DNA from: JACPDH01 sp041671505
GTDB lineage: Bacteria; Acidobacteriota; Thermoanaerobaculia; Gp7-AA8
Assembly (NCBI GenBank): GCA_041671505.1
Contig: JBAZBK010000004.1
Span: 315,216 to 379,215 of the forward strand
Direction: 5' to 3'
DNA length: 64,000 nucleotides
The position numbers and the translations under genes were made by a program. Shown piece after piece: positions 1-9,091 of the stretch (positions are counted from its first letter, which is position 1; each line of letters begins with the position of its first letter). The notes beneath the pieces were generated by a model. That model worked only from the letters and a program-made list of their open reading frames with translations. It was not told the origin of the DNA and searched no databases.

Positions 1-504
1 CTCGGCAAAGTCTTCGGTCGGATGACTCTGCGCGTAGTAAAGCCGCAGGTGATGCACGTAGTGCCTGCTCGCCGGGTTGGGACGGTAGTGCTTCGGGTAC
101 GCCTTCGTCGCGAGACCGAATTCGCGCTGCCAGCTCCGCTTGTAGTGCAGGCGGTAGGCGTTCTGGATCGCGTGCCCGCACTCGTGCCGCATGATCCTGA
201 GGCACTCGTCGCGCGTCCCTCCCTCGACCTCGAGCATCTGGCTCCGCTCGAGTTGCACCAGCCGCGGATGTACGAGATAGAACGGAACCGAGAATCCGGT
301 GACGCCGTCCGGCGTGAACCACTCGTTCGAGAGCCACGCGTGAGGCCGGAACGCGAGTCCGCGGCGGTCAAGCTCGTGGAAAAGAGCCTCGAGCCGTTCC
401 TCGAGCCACGTCCCTTCGATCTTCAACTCGAGGTCGCACATCCGAAGGTCGAGCAACTGCTCGTCCGGATATGCGGCCCAGCGGGGGCGGCGCGCGCGTG
501 GCAT
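1..504 (-). CDS. Putative zinc metallopeptidase (3' end outside window)
   Basis: The reading frame starts at ATG 504 and runs off the left edge without a stop, giving 168 residues. The HECGH motif at residues 107-111 fits the HExxH zinc-binding and catalytic signature of zincin-type peptidases, and it sits in the context MRHECGHAIQNAY. The sequence is rich in Trp, Tyr and His, and no signal peptide is visible, so a cytoplasmic location is likely. It resembles the 'putative zinc-binding metallopeptidase' group; that assignment is from memory. The third zinc ligand is not identified. The gene is divergent from the macro-domain gene. The overlapping plus-strand open frame at 22-549 is its antisense shadow. 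Confidence 0.7.
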   Translation of the reverse strand, partial: MPRARRPRWAAYPDEQLLDLRMCDLELKIEGTWLEERLEALFHELDRRGLAFRPHAWLSNEWFTPDGVTGFSVPFYLVHPRLVQLERSQMLEVEGGTRDECLRIMRHECGHAIQNAYRLHYKRSWQREFGLATKAYPKHYRPNPASRHYVHHLRLYYAQSHPTEDFAE

Positions 505-516
505 GACGCAATTGTA

Positions 517-687
517 GGCGAAAGGCGAGAGGCGAGAGGCGATGAGTAGGCAGAAACTCAGCGAGCTACACGCATCGAGCCTGTCCGCCACGTCGCCTTC
601 TGACCGATGCCTCGCGTATTCAGGCAACCACCCGTATTCCAGACGGCAACTCGCCTGCTCATCGCCTCTCGCCCCTCGCCTTTCGCC
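517..687. repeat. Inverted heptamer-repeat element (GGCGAAA/GGCGAGA type)
   Basis: The left arm (517-553) is a run of 7-nt units (GGCGAAA, GGCGAGA, GGCGAGA, GGCGATG). The right arm (652-687) is the reverse complement, reading CGCCTGCTCATCGCCTCTCG and onward. About 100 nt separate the arms. It fills the space between two divergent genes. Confidence 0.75.
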
Positions 688-722
688 TTCCTCCGCACAA
701 ATCGTAGGACTACCATCGCCCC

Positions 723-1241
723 ATGCACCCCCGCATCTCCCTCCTCGACGCCGACATCACGAAGCTGGACGTCGACGCGATTGTCAATGCGGCGAACTCG
801 ACGCTCCTAGGCGGGGGCGGCGTCGACGGCGCGATCCACCGCGCCGCGGGCCCCGAGCTCGTCGACGAGTGCCGCACCATCGGCGGCTGCCCGACCGGCG
901 AAGCACGCATCACGAAGGGTTACCGTCTCCCCGTGAAGTTCGTGATTCACACCGTCGGCCCCGTCTGGCACGGAGGCGACCGCGGTGAGGCGGAGCTTCT
1001 CGCCTCGTGCTATCGCTCGAGCCTCGCCCTCGCCGCTGCGAACGGAGTCCGGTCGATCGCCTTTCCCGCGATCAGCTGCGGCATCTACGGCTATCCCAAC
1101 GAAGACGCCGCGCGCATCGCGATCAACGAGATCAGCGCGTTTCTCGAACGCAATCCATCGATCGAGCGCGTAATCCTCGCCTGCATCGGCGCGACGCATG
1201 CGGCGTACGCGAGAGTGATCGGAGAAGAGGAACTGCCGTAG
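723..1241 (+). CDS. Macro-domain protein, O-acetyl-ADP-ribose deacetylase type
   Basis: 172 residues, the usual length of single-domain YmdB/MacroD-like proteins. The ADP-ribose-binding signatures are present: DADIT near residue 9, VNAANSTLLGGGGVDGAIH at about 21-40, and the second loop PAISCGIYGYP. These proteins hydrolyse O-acetyl-ADP-ribose or remove ADP-ribose from acidic residues. The physiological substrate here is unknown. It is cytoplasmic with no signal peptide. It stands alone and is divergent from the metallopeptidase. Confidence 0.9.
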   Translation: MHPRISLLDADITKLDVDAIVNAANSTLLGGGGVDGAIHRAAGPELVDECRTIGGCPTGEARITKGYRLPVKFVIHTVGPVWHGGDRGEAELLASCYRSSLALAAANGVRSIAFPAISCGIYGYPNEDAARIAINEISAFLERNPSIERVILACIGATHAAYARVIGEEELP

Positions 1242-1252
1242 CGCCCGCGTCC

Positions 1253-1397
1253 CGCGGGCTGGCTCGTCGGCGTCTCGCCGGCGAGCATTTGGTTTCGTTT
1301 CTCGCGGGCGGGGACGCCCGCGAGGCGGCCGGCGGGACGCCGGCGCTAGATAGTCTGGCCTGCTCCTCGCCTCTCGCCCTTCGCCCCTTCGCCTGCC
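1253..1397. repeat. GC-rich hairpin block plus one heptamer-repeat arm
   Basis: Imperfect inverted repeats of the type CTCGCGGGCGGGGACGCCCG and GCCGGCGGGACGCCGGCGC occupy 1253-1350. A single arm of the GCCTCTCGCC heptamer family follows at 1362-1397. The block lies between the convergent macro-domain and carboxylase genes. No intrinsic terminator with a T-run is visible. Confidence 0.6.
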
Positions 1398-2948
1398 TTA
1401 CAGCGGTATATTTCCGTGCTTCTTCGGCGGGTTCGAATCGCGCTTGTTGCGGAGCATCGCGAGGGCAGTGATCACCTTGCGGCGCGTGAAGCGCGGCTCG
1501 ATGATCTCGTCGACGAAGCCGCGCTCGGCGGCGATGTACGGGTTCGCGAATTTCTCCTTGTACTCCTCGATCTTCTCCGCGCGCTTCGCGACCGGATCGT
1601 CCGCCTTCTCGACATCCTTCTTGTAGAGGATGTTCACCGCGCCTTCCGCGCCCATGACCGCGATCTCCGCCGTCGGATAGGCGTAGTTCATGTCGGCGCG
1701 GATGTGCTTCGAGTTCATGACGCAGTACGCGCCGCCGTATGCCTTGCGCGTGATGATCGTGATCTTCGGCACCGTCGCCTCGGCGAGTGCATAAAGCAGC
1801 TTCGCGCCGTGGATGATGATCCCGCCGTACTCCTGCTCTGTGCCGGGCAGGAATCCGGGCACGTCCTCCAGCACGAGCAGCGGCACGTTGAACGCGTCGC
1901 AGAAACGAACGAAACGGGCCCCTTTGCGCGAGGCGTTGATGTCGAGAACGCCCGCGAGATAGCCGGGCTGGTTCGCGACGATGCCCACCGGGCGCCCGTC
2001 GAAGCGGGCGAAGCCGACGACGAGGTTCCGCGCGTACGACTCGTGGACTTCGAAAAAATGCCCCTCGTCGGCGATCGAGTGGACGATGTCGCGGATGTCG
2101 TACGGCTGGTTCGACGACTCGGGAACGACCTTGTCGAGCGCGGGATCGATCCTGTTCGGATCGTCCTTCGTCGCCATCCGCGGCGGATCCTCCATGTTGT
2201 TCGACGGAAGGAACGAGAGGAGCTCGCGAACGCCGGCGAGGCAATCCTCGTCGTTCTCCGAGGTGAAGTGCGCGACGCCGGAGACCGCGGCGTGCGTCTG
2301 CGCGCCGCCGAGCTTCTCCTTCGTCACCTCCTCGTGCGTGACCGACTTGATGACGTCAGGGCCGGTCACGAACATGTAGCTGGTGTTCTTCACCATGAAG
2401 ATGAAATCGGTGATCGCCGGGGAGTAGACGGCGCCGCCGGCGCAGGGTCCCATGATCGCGGAGATCTGAGGCACGACCCCGGAGGTGAGCGTGTTCCTGA
2501 GGAAGATGTCGGCGTAACCACCGAGGGAGACGACGCCTTCCTGGATGCGCGCGCCGCCCGAGTCGTTGAGGCCGACGACAGGCGCGCCGTTCTTCACCGC
2601 GAGATCCATGATCTTGCAGATCTTCGCGGCGTAGGTCTCGCTCAGCGACCCGCCGAAGACGGTGAAGTCCTGCGCGAAGGCGAAGACCTGGCGGCCGCTC
2701 ACCGTCCCGTAGCCGGTCACGACGCCGTCGCCCGCGATCTTTTGCTTGTCCATTCCGAAGTCGGACGAGCGATGGACGACGAGCTGGTCGAGCTCCTGGA
2801 ACGAGCCGGGATCGAAGAGGAGCGAGATGCGCTCACGCGCCGTCAGCTTCCCGTCGGCGTGCTGGCGTGCGATGCGCTCCTCGCCGCCGCCGAGCTCGCT
2901 CTGCCGTTTCCTTCGCTCGAGTTCTTCCAGCTTCTTTTCGATCGACAT
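1398..2948 (-). CDS. Acyl-CoA carboxylase beta (carboxyltransferase) subunit, propionyl-CoA type
   Basis: 516 residues, full length for the PccB/MmdA/AccD5 family. It would transfer CO2 from carboxybiotin to an acyl-CoA, most likely propionyl-CoA, giving methylmalonyl-CoA. Family signatures include the N-terminal LTARERISLLFDPGSFQE, the oxyanion-hole stretch MGPCAGGAVYSPA, the second-domain motif DVPGFLPGTEQE, ITRKAYGGAY, and the C-terminal KKHGNIPL typical of the family. No biotin carboxylase or biotin carrier subunit lies nearby, so those must be encoded elsewhere. Substrate choice is inferred from overall resemblance. Confidence 0.93.
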   Translation of the reverse strand: MSIEKKLEELERRKRQSELGGGEERIARQHADGKLTARERISLLFDPGSFQELDQLVVHRSSDFGMDKQKIAGDGVVTGYGTVSGRQVFAFAQDFTVFGGSLSETYAAKICKIMDLAVKNGAPVVGLNDSGGARIQEGVVSLGGYADIFLRNTLTSGVVPQISAIMGPCAGGAVYSPAITDFIFMVKNTSYMFVTGPDVIKSVTHEEVTKEKLGGAQTHAAVSGVAHFTSENDEDCLAGVRELLSFLPSNNMEDPPRMATKDDPNRIDPALDKVVPESSNQPYDIRDIVHSIADEGHFFEVHESYARNLVVGFARFDGRPVGIVANQPGYLAGVLDINASRKGARFVRFCDAFNVPLLVLEDVPGFLPGTEQEYGGIIIHGAKLLYALAEATVPKITIITRKAYGGAYCVMNSKHIRADMNYAYPTAEIAVMGAEGAVNILYKKDVEKADDPVAKRAEKIEEYKEKFANPYIAAERGFVDEIIEPRFTRRKVITALAMLRNKRDSNPPKKHGNIPL

Positions 2949-3030
2949 CGGTCTCTCCGTTAGCCGCGCCTGCCGCGTGTCTTGATTCGCGGAAGAGTAT
3001 CGCGCTGTTGGCGCGTTCGCCAGCAGCTCC

Positions 3031-3130
3031 GAATTGAGAATTCAGAATTGAGAATTGAGAGATGGTGGACCATTCGAGCGGCGCCCCCGCCTCCACGATC
3101 TCTCAATTCTCAATTCTTCATTCTCAATTC
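3031..3130. repeat. Inverted heptamer-repeat element (GAATTGA type)
   Basis: The left arm is GAATTGA GAATTCA GAATTGA, continuing into GAGATGG. The right arm from about 3099 is its reverse complement (CTCAATTCTCAATTCTTCAT and onward). A GC-rich loop of about 35 nt separates them. It lies between the divergent carboxylase and CNNM/CBS genes. Confidence 0.85.
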
Positions 3131-3194
3131 GCGCAGCGCCCGCGTTATCCTCTCCCCTTCCAAGCCCCGATCAAAGCGCCGGGGCGCCGAGACC

Positions 3195-4505
3195 ATGCTC
3201 GACTCCTTCGTTTTGGAAGCACTGATCATCGTCGCGATGGTCGTAGCGAACGGCGTCTTCGCGATGAGCGAGATCGCAGTCCTCTCCGCCCGCAAGGCGA
3301 GGCTGCTCCACCGGGCGAAGTCGGGAGACAAGCGCGCCGAGGCGGCGCTGCGGCTCGCGGAGCGCCCCGAGCGCTTCCTGTCGACGATCCAGATCGGCAT
3401 CACCACCGTCGGCGTCTTGGCCGGCGCATTCGGCGGCGCGACGATCGCGCGCGAGCTGGCTGCGGCGTTGACCTCCTATCCGGCGATCGCTCCCTGGAGC
3501 GGAACGATCGCCGTCGGCGTCGTGGTCGCCGCGATCTCGTTCCTCTCGATCGTGCTCGGCGAGCTCGTCCCGAAGCGGATCGCCCTCGGCGCCCCGGAGA
3601 CGATCGCAGGCGCCGTCGCCCCGCCGATGGAAGCGCTGTCGCGCATTGCGTCTCCCCTCGTGACTCTGCTCGGCTGGTCGAGCAGCGCGCTCCTCGCGAT
3701 TCTCCGGATCAAACCTGCGAAGGAGATACCGATCACCGAAGACGAGCTCCGGCTGCTATTGCATCAGGGAGCGAAGGCGGGAACGATCGAGGCCGGGGAG
3801 CGGCAGATCGTCGAGCGCGTCTTCGTCCTTGGCGGACGACCGGTGCGCTCGGTGATGACGCCGCGCACCGACATCGAATGGCTCGACCTCGGGCGGCCGA
3901 TTGACGAGCTCCGCGCGATCGCGCAGGAGAGCGCGCACGGGCTCTTCCCGATCGCCGAGGGAACGATCGAGAAGATCGTCGGAGTCGTCGGCGCGAAGGA
4001 TCTCTGGGCGGCGACCGTCACCGACGGACCGACGCTCCGCCAGCTGGCGCGGACGCCGCTGTACGTCCCGGAGAAGCTGCCGGTGCTCCGCGTGCTCGAG
4101 ATGTTCCGCGAAACGCGGAACCACGTTGCGATCGTGGTCGACGAGTACGGCGCCGTCGAAGGGCTCGTCACGCCGCGCGATCTCTTCGAGGCGCTCGTCG
4201 GCGAGCTGCCGAGCGAAGACCGCGAGATCGAGCCAGCGGTCGTCGCGCGCGGCGACGGCTCATGGTCGCTCGACGCCGGTCTCGACATCGAGGAAGTGAA
4301 GCTGCTCCTCGGCGTCGACGCCCTCGAAGGAGAGAAGGATTCGTACCAGACGATCGCCGGCTACGTGATCGAGCGCCTCCGGAGGCTTCCCCGCATCGGC
4401 GAGTTCGTCGAGTCGAACGGCTGGCGCTTCGAGATCATCGACATGGACGGGCGGCGCGTGGACAGGATCATCGTGAACCGCGTCGATGGCGTGACGCGGA
4501 ATTGA
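3195..4505 (+). CDS. CNNM/CorC-HlyC family transporter (DUF21 + CBS pair)
   Basis: 436 residues from ATG 3195 (MLDSFVLEALIIVAMV). Translation further upstream reads through the palindrome and is not protein-like. An N-terminal DUF21/CNNM membrane domain covers about residues 1-190, with the motif NGVFAMSEIAVLSARKARL and several hydrophobic helices. A CBS pair follows (about 205-330, SVMTPRTDI and VVDEYGAVEGLVTPRDL). A CorC_HlyC C-terminal domain ends the protein (about 345-430). The family mediates Mg2+/Co2+ transport or tolerance. The stop codon falls inside the next palindrome. Confidence 0.92.
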   Translation: MLDSFVLEALIIVAMVVANGVFAMSEIAVLSARKARLLHRAKSGDKRAEAALRLAERPERFLSTIQIGITTVGVLAGAFGGATIARELAAALTSYPAIAPWSGTIAVGVVVAAISFLSIVLGELVPKRIALGAPETIAGAVAPPMEALSRIASPLVTLLGWSSSALLAILRIKPAKEIPITEDELRLLLHQGAKAGTIEAGERQIVERVFVLGGRPVRSVMTPRTDIEWLDLGRPIDELRAIAQESAHGLFPIAEGTIEKIVGVVGAKDLWAATVTDGPTLRQLARTPLYVPEKLPVLRVLEMFRETRNHVAIVVDEYGAVEGLVTPRDLFEALVGELPSEDREIEPAVVARGDGSWSLDAGLDIEEVKLLLGVDALEGEKDSYQTIAGYVIERLRRLPRIGEFVESNGWRFEIIDMDGRRVDRIIVNRVDGVTRN

Positions 4506-4597
4506 GAATTAAGAATTGAGAATTGAGAGATGGCGGGGCCACGGGCGGCGCCCATGCAGCCGCGATTTCTCAATTCTCAATTCTTAATTCTCAATTC
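4499..4597. repeat. Inverted heptamer-repeat element (GAATTGA type), contains a stop codon
   Basis: Arms of GAATTGA, GAATTAA, GAATTGA, GAATTGA are mirrored by CTCAATTCTTAATTCTCAAT at the right end. The first unit supplies the Asn-stop end of the CNNM/CBS gene (TGA at 4503-4505). The convergent CoA-transferase ends just beyond the element. Confidence 0.85.
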
Positions 4598-4612
4598 GCT
4601 TCGCGCAAAGCT

Positions 4613-5803
4613 CTAGGCGACTACTCCGCGCTCAAACAGTCCAGCGATCGCCGCAGCGTCGTAGCCTAACTCGCGCAGGACGCTCTCGCTCTGCTGGCCG
4701 ACCACCGGAGGGGGTGACACCGGATCGAGGCGCGAGCCGTTCCAGATCACCGGATTGCGCACCGACTCGAGGCGTCCGATCGTGGGATGCTCCATCGTGA
4801 TACGCATCTGCGGGTTGCGAGCGAGCGCCTCGTCGACGTTTTCGACGATTGCCGCGGGGATTCCTGCGCGGTGCGCCGCCTCCACCCAGTGCTTCGCAGG
4901 CTTCGTCGCGAAGACGCGCTCCAGCTCCTCGATGAGCGAGTCGCGGTTGTCGACACGATGCGAGTTCGTCCTGTAGCGCGGATCGTCGAGAAGCTCCGGC
5001 CTCACGATCACGCCGGCGCAAAGCAGCTCGAATTGCCGGTCCGAGGCCGCGGCGATGACGAACGGCCTGTCGGCGCCGTGGAACTGCTGGTACGGAACGA
5101 TCGACGGATGCTCGTTGCCGTAACGCTTCGGGCGCTCGCCCGTGAGCAGGTGCGCCTGCGCGACGTTCGCGAGCGACGCGAGAGTCGCCGCGACCAGCGA
5201 GACCTCGACCGCCTGCCCCGGCGCGCCACGCTCGCGCGCGAGCAGCGCCGTGACGATCGCGCCGTAGGCGAAGTGCGCGGTGAGCACGTCGGAGAGCGCG
5301 ACGCCGACCTTCATCGGATCGCCATCCTTCTCCCCGGTGATCGACATCAGCCCGCCCGCCGCCTGCGCGAGCAGGTCGTAGCCGGGCTGCGCCGCATCGG
5401 GTCCGTCGCTGTCGAAGCCGACGATCGAGCAGACGACCGCGCGCGGATTCGACGCGTGCACCGACGCCGCGTCGACGCCGAACTTCGCGCGGTCTTCCGG
5501 CTTGAAATTCTCGATCACCACGTCGGCCTTCGCGACGATCTTCTTCGCGATCTCGTGCGCGCCCGGGTGCTTGAGGTTGAGCGCGATCGACTCTTTGTTC
5601 CGATTGATCGAGAGAAAATACGCGCTCTCGTCGCCCACGTACGGAGGGCCCCAGCGTCGCGTCTCGTCGCCGCGCGGCTCTTCGATCTTCACCACGCGCG
5701 CCCCCGCGTCGCTGAGCAGCATCGTGCAGAGAGGACCCGCGAGGATGCGGGAGAAGTCGGCGACGAGTATCCCGTCGAGGTGCTTCAGCAGTTGTCCGCT
5801 CAT
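4613..5803 (-). CDS. CaiB/BaiF (class III) CoA-transferase
   Basis: 396 residues from ATG 5803, preceded by GGGAG five bases upstream; an in-frame TTG at 5827 is less likely. Family III CoA-transferases move CoA between carboxylic acids through an aspartyl-CoA thioester. Signatures include DFSRILAGPLCTMLLSDAGA, VVKIEEPRGDETR, FLSINRNKESIALNLK and GYDLLAQAAGGLMSITGE. The catalytic Asp is expected just before the latter block, at about residue 165. The substrate is not readable from sequence. The C-terminal codons include a TTA-GGC pair. Confidence 0.9.
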   Translation of the reverse strand: MSGQLLKHLDGILVADFSRILAGPLCTMLLSDAGARVVKIEEPRGDETRRWGPPYVGDESAYFLSINRNKESIALNLKHPGAHEIAKKIVAKADVVIENFKPEDRAKFGVDAASVHASNPRAVVCSIVGFDSDGPDAAQPGYDLLAQAAGGLMSITGEKDGDPMKVGVALSDVLTAHFAYGAIVTALLARERGAPGQAVEVSLVAATLASLANVAQAHLLTGERPKRYGNEHPSIVPYQQFHGADRPFVIAAASDRQFELLCAGVIVRPELLDDPRYRTNSHRVDNRDSLIEELERVFATKPAKHWVEAAHRAGIPAAIVENVDEALARNPQMRITMEHPTIGRLESVRNPVIWNGSRLDPVSPPPVVGQQSESVLRELGYDAAAIAGLFERGVVA

Positions 5804-5950
5804 GACGTCTCCCGGCGCTCCTCGCAATTCGTTCCCCGCTTCGCCGCCCGCCGATCGACGGCGCGCCGCGCGCGAGGGAAGGAAAGGATACCGGAGTCAG
5901 GGGCGGGAAGGAGTGACGCCCGTCGCCTTCTCGAGCGATGAGCGAAGGAG

Positions 5951-6121
5951 TATGGAAGTCAACAGCCGGGCGCGGGATCGGGCTCGGGCTCGGAGCGCCC
6001 GAACCGCATCGCCCGAATCGCGGCTGTTCGCTACATCGAAGCACTTCCCATCGCCGGAGTCGCGTGGATCTCGCCTTTCGTGACCCGAGCCCGATCCCGA
6101 GCCCGATCCCGAGCCCGGCCT
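5951..6121. repeat. GC-rich hexamer-period inverted repeat
   Basis: CGGGATCGGGCTCGGGCTCG at about 5958-5977 is mirrored by 6-nt units alternating GAGCCC and GATCCC near 6085-6121. The spacer is about 110 nt. It lies in the gap upstream of the CoA-transferase and downstream of the zinc-ribbon gene. The design resembles the heptamer palindromes, but the period is six. Confidence 0.7.
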
Positions 6122-6144
6122 CCCGGTTCCCTCGAGCCGACCAG

Positions 6145-6474
6145 CTACTCGTACTTCGTTTTCAGCCTCTCGAGATCGTTCAGCGCCTTGCGGAGGATCT
6201 CCACGACGTGCCGGACCTCGTTCCCGTAGAAACGCATCTCGGCGTCGCACTCGCCCATCGTATAGATCGCCTCGTCGCGTTCGAGGCGGTCGCGCTCGAG
6301 CCGGAGCCGCTCGCCGAGCTCCTCGATCTCCGAGCGCAAGACGTAGCGCAGATCCTTCTCCCCGAGGTAGCGCTTGCACTGCGGGCAATGGATGGAGGCA
6401 TCCGATACGTCGTCGACCAGTTCGAAGACGAACTGGCGGTCGCAGGCCGGGCACTCGAAAACTTCAGGCAGCAA
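6145..6474 (-). CDS. Small zinc-ribbon protein with charged helical C-terminus
   Basis: 109 residues if translation starts at TTG 6474, which has GAGG about eight bases upstream. The frame stays open upstream across the tRNA gene, but that part cannot be real protein. Two CPxC knuckles (C8-C11 and C30-C33) form a likely zinc ribbon. From about residue 40 the protein is a highly charged helix rich in Glu, Arg and Leu, probably a coiled coil. No family recognised; a nucleic-acid or protein-binding adaptor is possible. The start assignment is uncertain. Confidence 0.6.
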   Translation of the reverse strand: MLPEVFECPACDRQFVFELVDDVSDASIHCPQCKRYLGEKDLRYVLRSEIEELGERLRLERDRLERDEAIYTMGECDAEMRFYGNEVRHVVEILRKALNDLERLKTKYE

Positions 6475-6585
6475 TATTCGGATCCTCGGATCCCAGAATA
6501 GGCCTGAACCTCTGGAATTCAAGGGTTGACACTGTCGTTTGTCGCGAATACGATCGCGCACCCGATGTGCGGGGGCCCGAAGTGC

Positions 6586-6659
6586 TGGGAGATCGTTCAA
6601 TGGTAGGACAACCGCCTCTGGAGCGGTGAATCGGGGTTCGACTCCCTGTCTCCCAGCCA
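6586..6659 (+). tRNA. tRNA-Gln (anticodon CUG), CCA encoded
   Basis: A full cloverleaf can be folded. The acceptor stem is TGGGAGA with TCTCCCA. The D arm is GTTC/GGAC. The anticodon stem is ACCGC/GCGGT with loop CTCTGGA, giving anticodon CTG. The T arm is CGGGG/CCCTG with loop TTCGACT. The discriminator is G, followed by encoded CCA. The first pair U1-A72 and discriminator G73 are typical of glutamine tRNAs. Confidence 0.95.
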
Positions 6660-7027
6660 ACGTTTTCGGCCCCGAAGAATCTTCACGTTACGACGACGAG
6701 AGTGGCAGCGACCCGAGCTCGTCCCTCCCCGCAGTCCCCGCAAGGAACCTCTCAACAAGCCGGAGGTGTACGCTCTGCGTCCAATTGCTCGCATGCGCCC
6801 GAGCTTGGATAACGTCGGCGACATTCTCGTCACGATCGATCAGACCCGGTTCAATGCAGAGCCGCGGTGTGCCATCCTCGCAGCCATCGCGGAACACCGA
6901 AAGATTCGACAACTCTTCGTACCGTCGGTCCAACGAGTCGCCCTGTTGCCATCGCAAGGTCTCGAAGGCACGAAGCGTCGAGTGATCCGCACCGTGTGTC
7001 AAATTTCAGCCCGGACGGAGCGAGACA
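6660..7027. other. Gap without a convincing gene
   Basis: This stretch lies between tRNA-Gln and phoD. It is slightly less GC-rich than its surroundings. Open frames exist on both strands (6688-7002 minus from TTG; 6766-7128 plus), but neither has a good ribosome-binding site or a recognisable motif. It could be decayed accessory DNA next to a tRNA gene. Confidence 0.5.
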
Positions 7028-9091
7028 ATGAAGATCAGCCGCCGGTCCTTTCTCAAAACTGCCGCAGCGATCGGTGCTTCACTCGCATGGGTCGGACCGA
7101 TCCACGGCTCGCGTGTCAACTGGCATGAGCGGCGTGATCTTTATCCTCAAGGAGTCGCCTCGGGGGATCCCGACCCGCACAGCGTCATCCTCTGGACGAG
7201 GCGTCCGTATGCCCAGGGCGCACGCCAGTTCCTCACCGTCGAGGTAGCCGAGGATGAGGCATTCCACCGAGTCGTTGCGCACGCGAAAGCACCGGTCTCG
7301 AGCGCCGCGGACTGGACCGCGCGCGTTCTGATTGGCGGACTGAAGCCGGCGCGCACCTATTGGTATCGCTTCACCGACGCCGACGGAAACGGCAGCCGGG
7401 TCGGCCGCACGATTACAGCGCCATCGCCTAACGATCCCCGCACGGTGAACTTCGCATTCGTGAGCTGTCAGGATGTCAACGAGGGCAAGCTCAACGCCTA
7501 TCGCCGGATGATTTACGAAGACGAGCGCGCTCCCGCCGCCGAGAGCCTCGATTTCGTTCTGCACCTTGGAGATTTCATCTACGAGGTGGTGGAGTATCCC
7601 GACGAGGTGAAGACACGCTACGACCGCACGATCTATGAGGTTGCGCGCATACCGGACGGCCACAAGGTCGGCAACTTCCACATCCCGCTGACCGTCGATG
7701 GCTACCGGGCGATCTACAAAGGCTATCTCGCCGATCCCGACCTCCAGGACGCGCGCGCGCGCTGGCCGTTCGTCGTGATCTGGGACAACCACGAATTCTC
7801 GTGGCAAGGGTGGCAGAGCATCGTCAAGGCCGGAAAGTTCGAGCAGCCTGGCCAGAGCGTCAAGGTCGCGGCGAATCAGGCCTGGTTTGAATATCTCCCC
7901 GCACGTGTCACCCGGGGCAGCAAGCTGCTCGAGCGCTTCGATCCACCTGCCGTAAAAGACGTGCCCATCACAGAGTTCGATAGCAATGGGCTGGGCGTGG
8001 AACCGAACAACCTGGCGGCGATCAACAGCCTCCAGGGCTACAGGGCGCTGCGTTACGGTCAGCACCTCGACCTGATCATCACCGACCAGCACAGCTATCG
8101 GAGCGCCGATCCCTTCAGCGATCCGTCTCTCGGAAATCTGGGCGGCGACGAGTACATCGGAATGTTTCCTGAGCCGGAGATGCGGGTCCTCGATGGCGGG
8201 CGCGCCTTCAACGGCGGCAGTCCTCCTCCGGAAATCCGCTTCAACGATGCGCATGTGCCCAACCCGCAACGGAGCGCGCCGCCGCAGACGATTCTCGGAG
8301 CGGAGCAGAAGGCATGGTTCAAGAACAAGCTCAAGAGCTCAACCGCGGTCTGGAAGATCTGGGCGAACTCACTGGGCGCTCTGGATCGGCGCGCCGACCC
8401 GCAGAACCTGCCCGCGGGTCTCACGAAGGAATCCTGGCCTGCAAACACGTACGCATCTCTCGGCGGTGGTGATTACGGCACGGCGTACGCGGAACGCGCC
8501 GAGATCTACCATCTCGTGCGCGACGCGAAAATCACAGGCTTCGCGATCGTCTCGGGCGACCGCCATAGCTTCTGGGCCGGGTATGCGGCTGCGGAACTTC
8601 CGCCCGGCAAATTCGAGCCGGTCGGCTTGAGCTTCGTTGGCGGGTCGCTCACCAGTCCCGGAGCCATGGAGGCCTATGAGCACAACCTTCCGAAGGACGC
8701 TCCGCTGCGACCGCTGTTTCTTGCTGACAGGGAGGCGGGAGCAAGACCGGACTGGACCTTCAACATGTTGCTGAAGCACGGTGTCCGTGCGTGCCTAGAG
8801 TATGCAAAGAGCTTCGATCTCAAGCGCGCACGGTCGCTGTCCAACCCGGATCTGGCTCCGCATCTCGAGTTCGTCGATCTTGGAGGACACGGTTATGCGA
8901 AGGTCCGATTGTCGGCCGGCGAGATGCGCACCGAGTTCGTCTGCATCCCGCGCCCCATTGCGCGCAGCGAACGAGCGGACGGCGGGCCAATCCGGTATCG
9001 GGTCTTACACAAGGCTGCACTGTGGAAGAACGGTGAGCGACCGCGGTTGAAGACATCGGTTCTCGAAGGCGACGCTGGACTGTCGATTTGA
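7028..9091 (+). CDS. phoD: Alkaline phosphatase D (PhoD) family, Tat-exported
   Basis: 687 residues. The N-terminus MKISRRSFLKTAAAIGASLA is a clear twin-arginine signal, so the enzyme is exported folded. A PhoD_N immunoglobulin-like domain (about residues 35-130, GVASGDPDPHSVILWTR) precedes the metallophosphatase domain. Metal-site motifs are FVSCQD, LHLGDFIYE, VIWDNHEF and SGDRHSFW. PhoD enzymes hydrolyse phosphomono- and diesters using Fe3+/Ca2+ to scavenge phosphate. It is longer than the Bacillus enzyme, with extra loops mid-domain. It stands alone; no Pho box was identified. Confidence 0.93.
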   Translation: MKISRRSFLKTAAAIGASLAWVGPIHGSRVNWHERRDLYPQGVASGDPDPHSVILWTRRPYAQGARQFLTVEVAEDEAFHRVVAHAKAPVSSAADWTARVLIGGLKPARTYWYRFTDADGNGSRVGRTITAPSPNDPRTVNFAFVSCQDVNEGKLNAYRRMIYEDERAPAAESLDFVLHLGDFIYEVVEYPDEVKTRYDRTIYEVARIPDGHKVGNFHIPLTVDGYRAIYKGYLADPDLQDARARWPFVVIWDNHEFSWQGWQSIVKAGKFEQPGQSVKVAANQAWFEYLPARVTRGSKLLERFDPPAVKDVPITEFDSNGLGVEPNNLAAINSLQGYRALRYGQHLDLIITDQHSYRSADPFSDPSLGNLGGDEYIGMFPEPEMRVLDGGRAFNGGSPPPEIRFNDAHVPNPQRSAPPQTILGAEQKAWFKNKLKSSTAVWKIWANSLGALDRRADPQNLPAGLTKESWPANTYASLGGGDYGTAYAERAEIYHLVRDAKITGFAIVSGDRHSFWAGYAAAELPPGKFEPVGLSFVGGSLTSPGAMEAYEHNLPKDAPLRPLFLADREAGARPDWTFNMLLKHGVRACLEYAKSFDLKRARSLSNPDLAPHLEFVDLGGHGYAKVRLSAGEMRTEFVCIPRPIARSERADGGPIRYRVLHKAALWKNGERPRLKTSVLEGDAGLSI

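Noticed and set aside
1132..2244. Long Arg-rich open frames opposite or out of frame with real genes (here and at 4632-6044, 12073-14796, 13545-14921, 47046-48656, 49491-50978)
   Set aside because: They are shadows caused by high third-position GC; composition is Arg/Ala/Gly-rich and no domain is visible.
6688..7002. Minus-strand open frame of 104 codons between tRNA-Gln and phoD
   Set aside because: TTG start without a clear ribosome site, no recognisable motif, and a competing plus-strand frame. Recorded as a gap instead.
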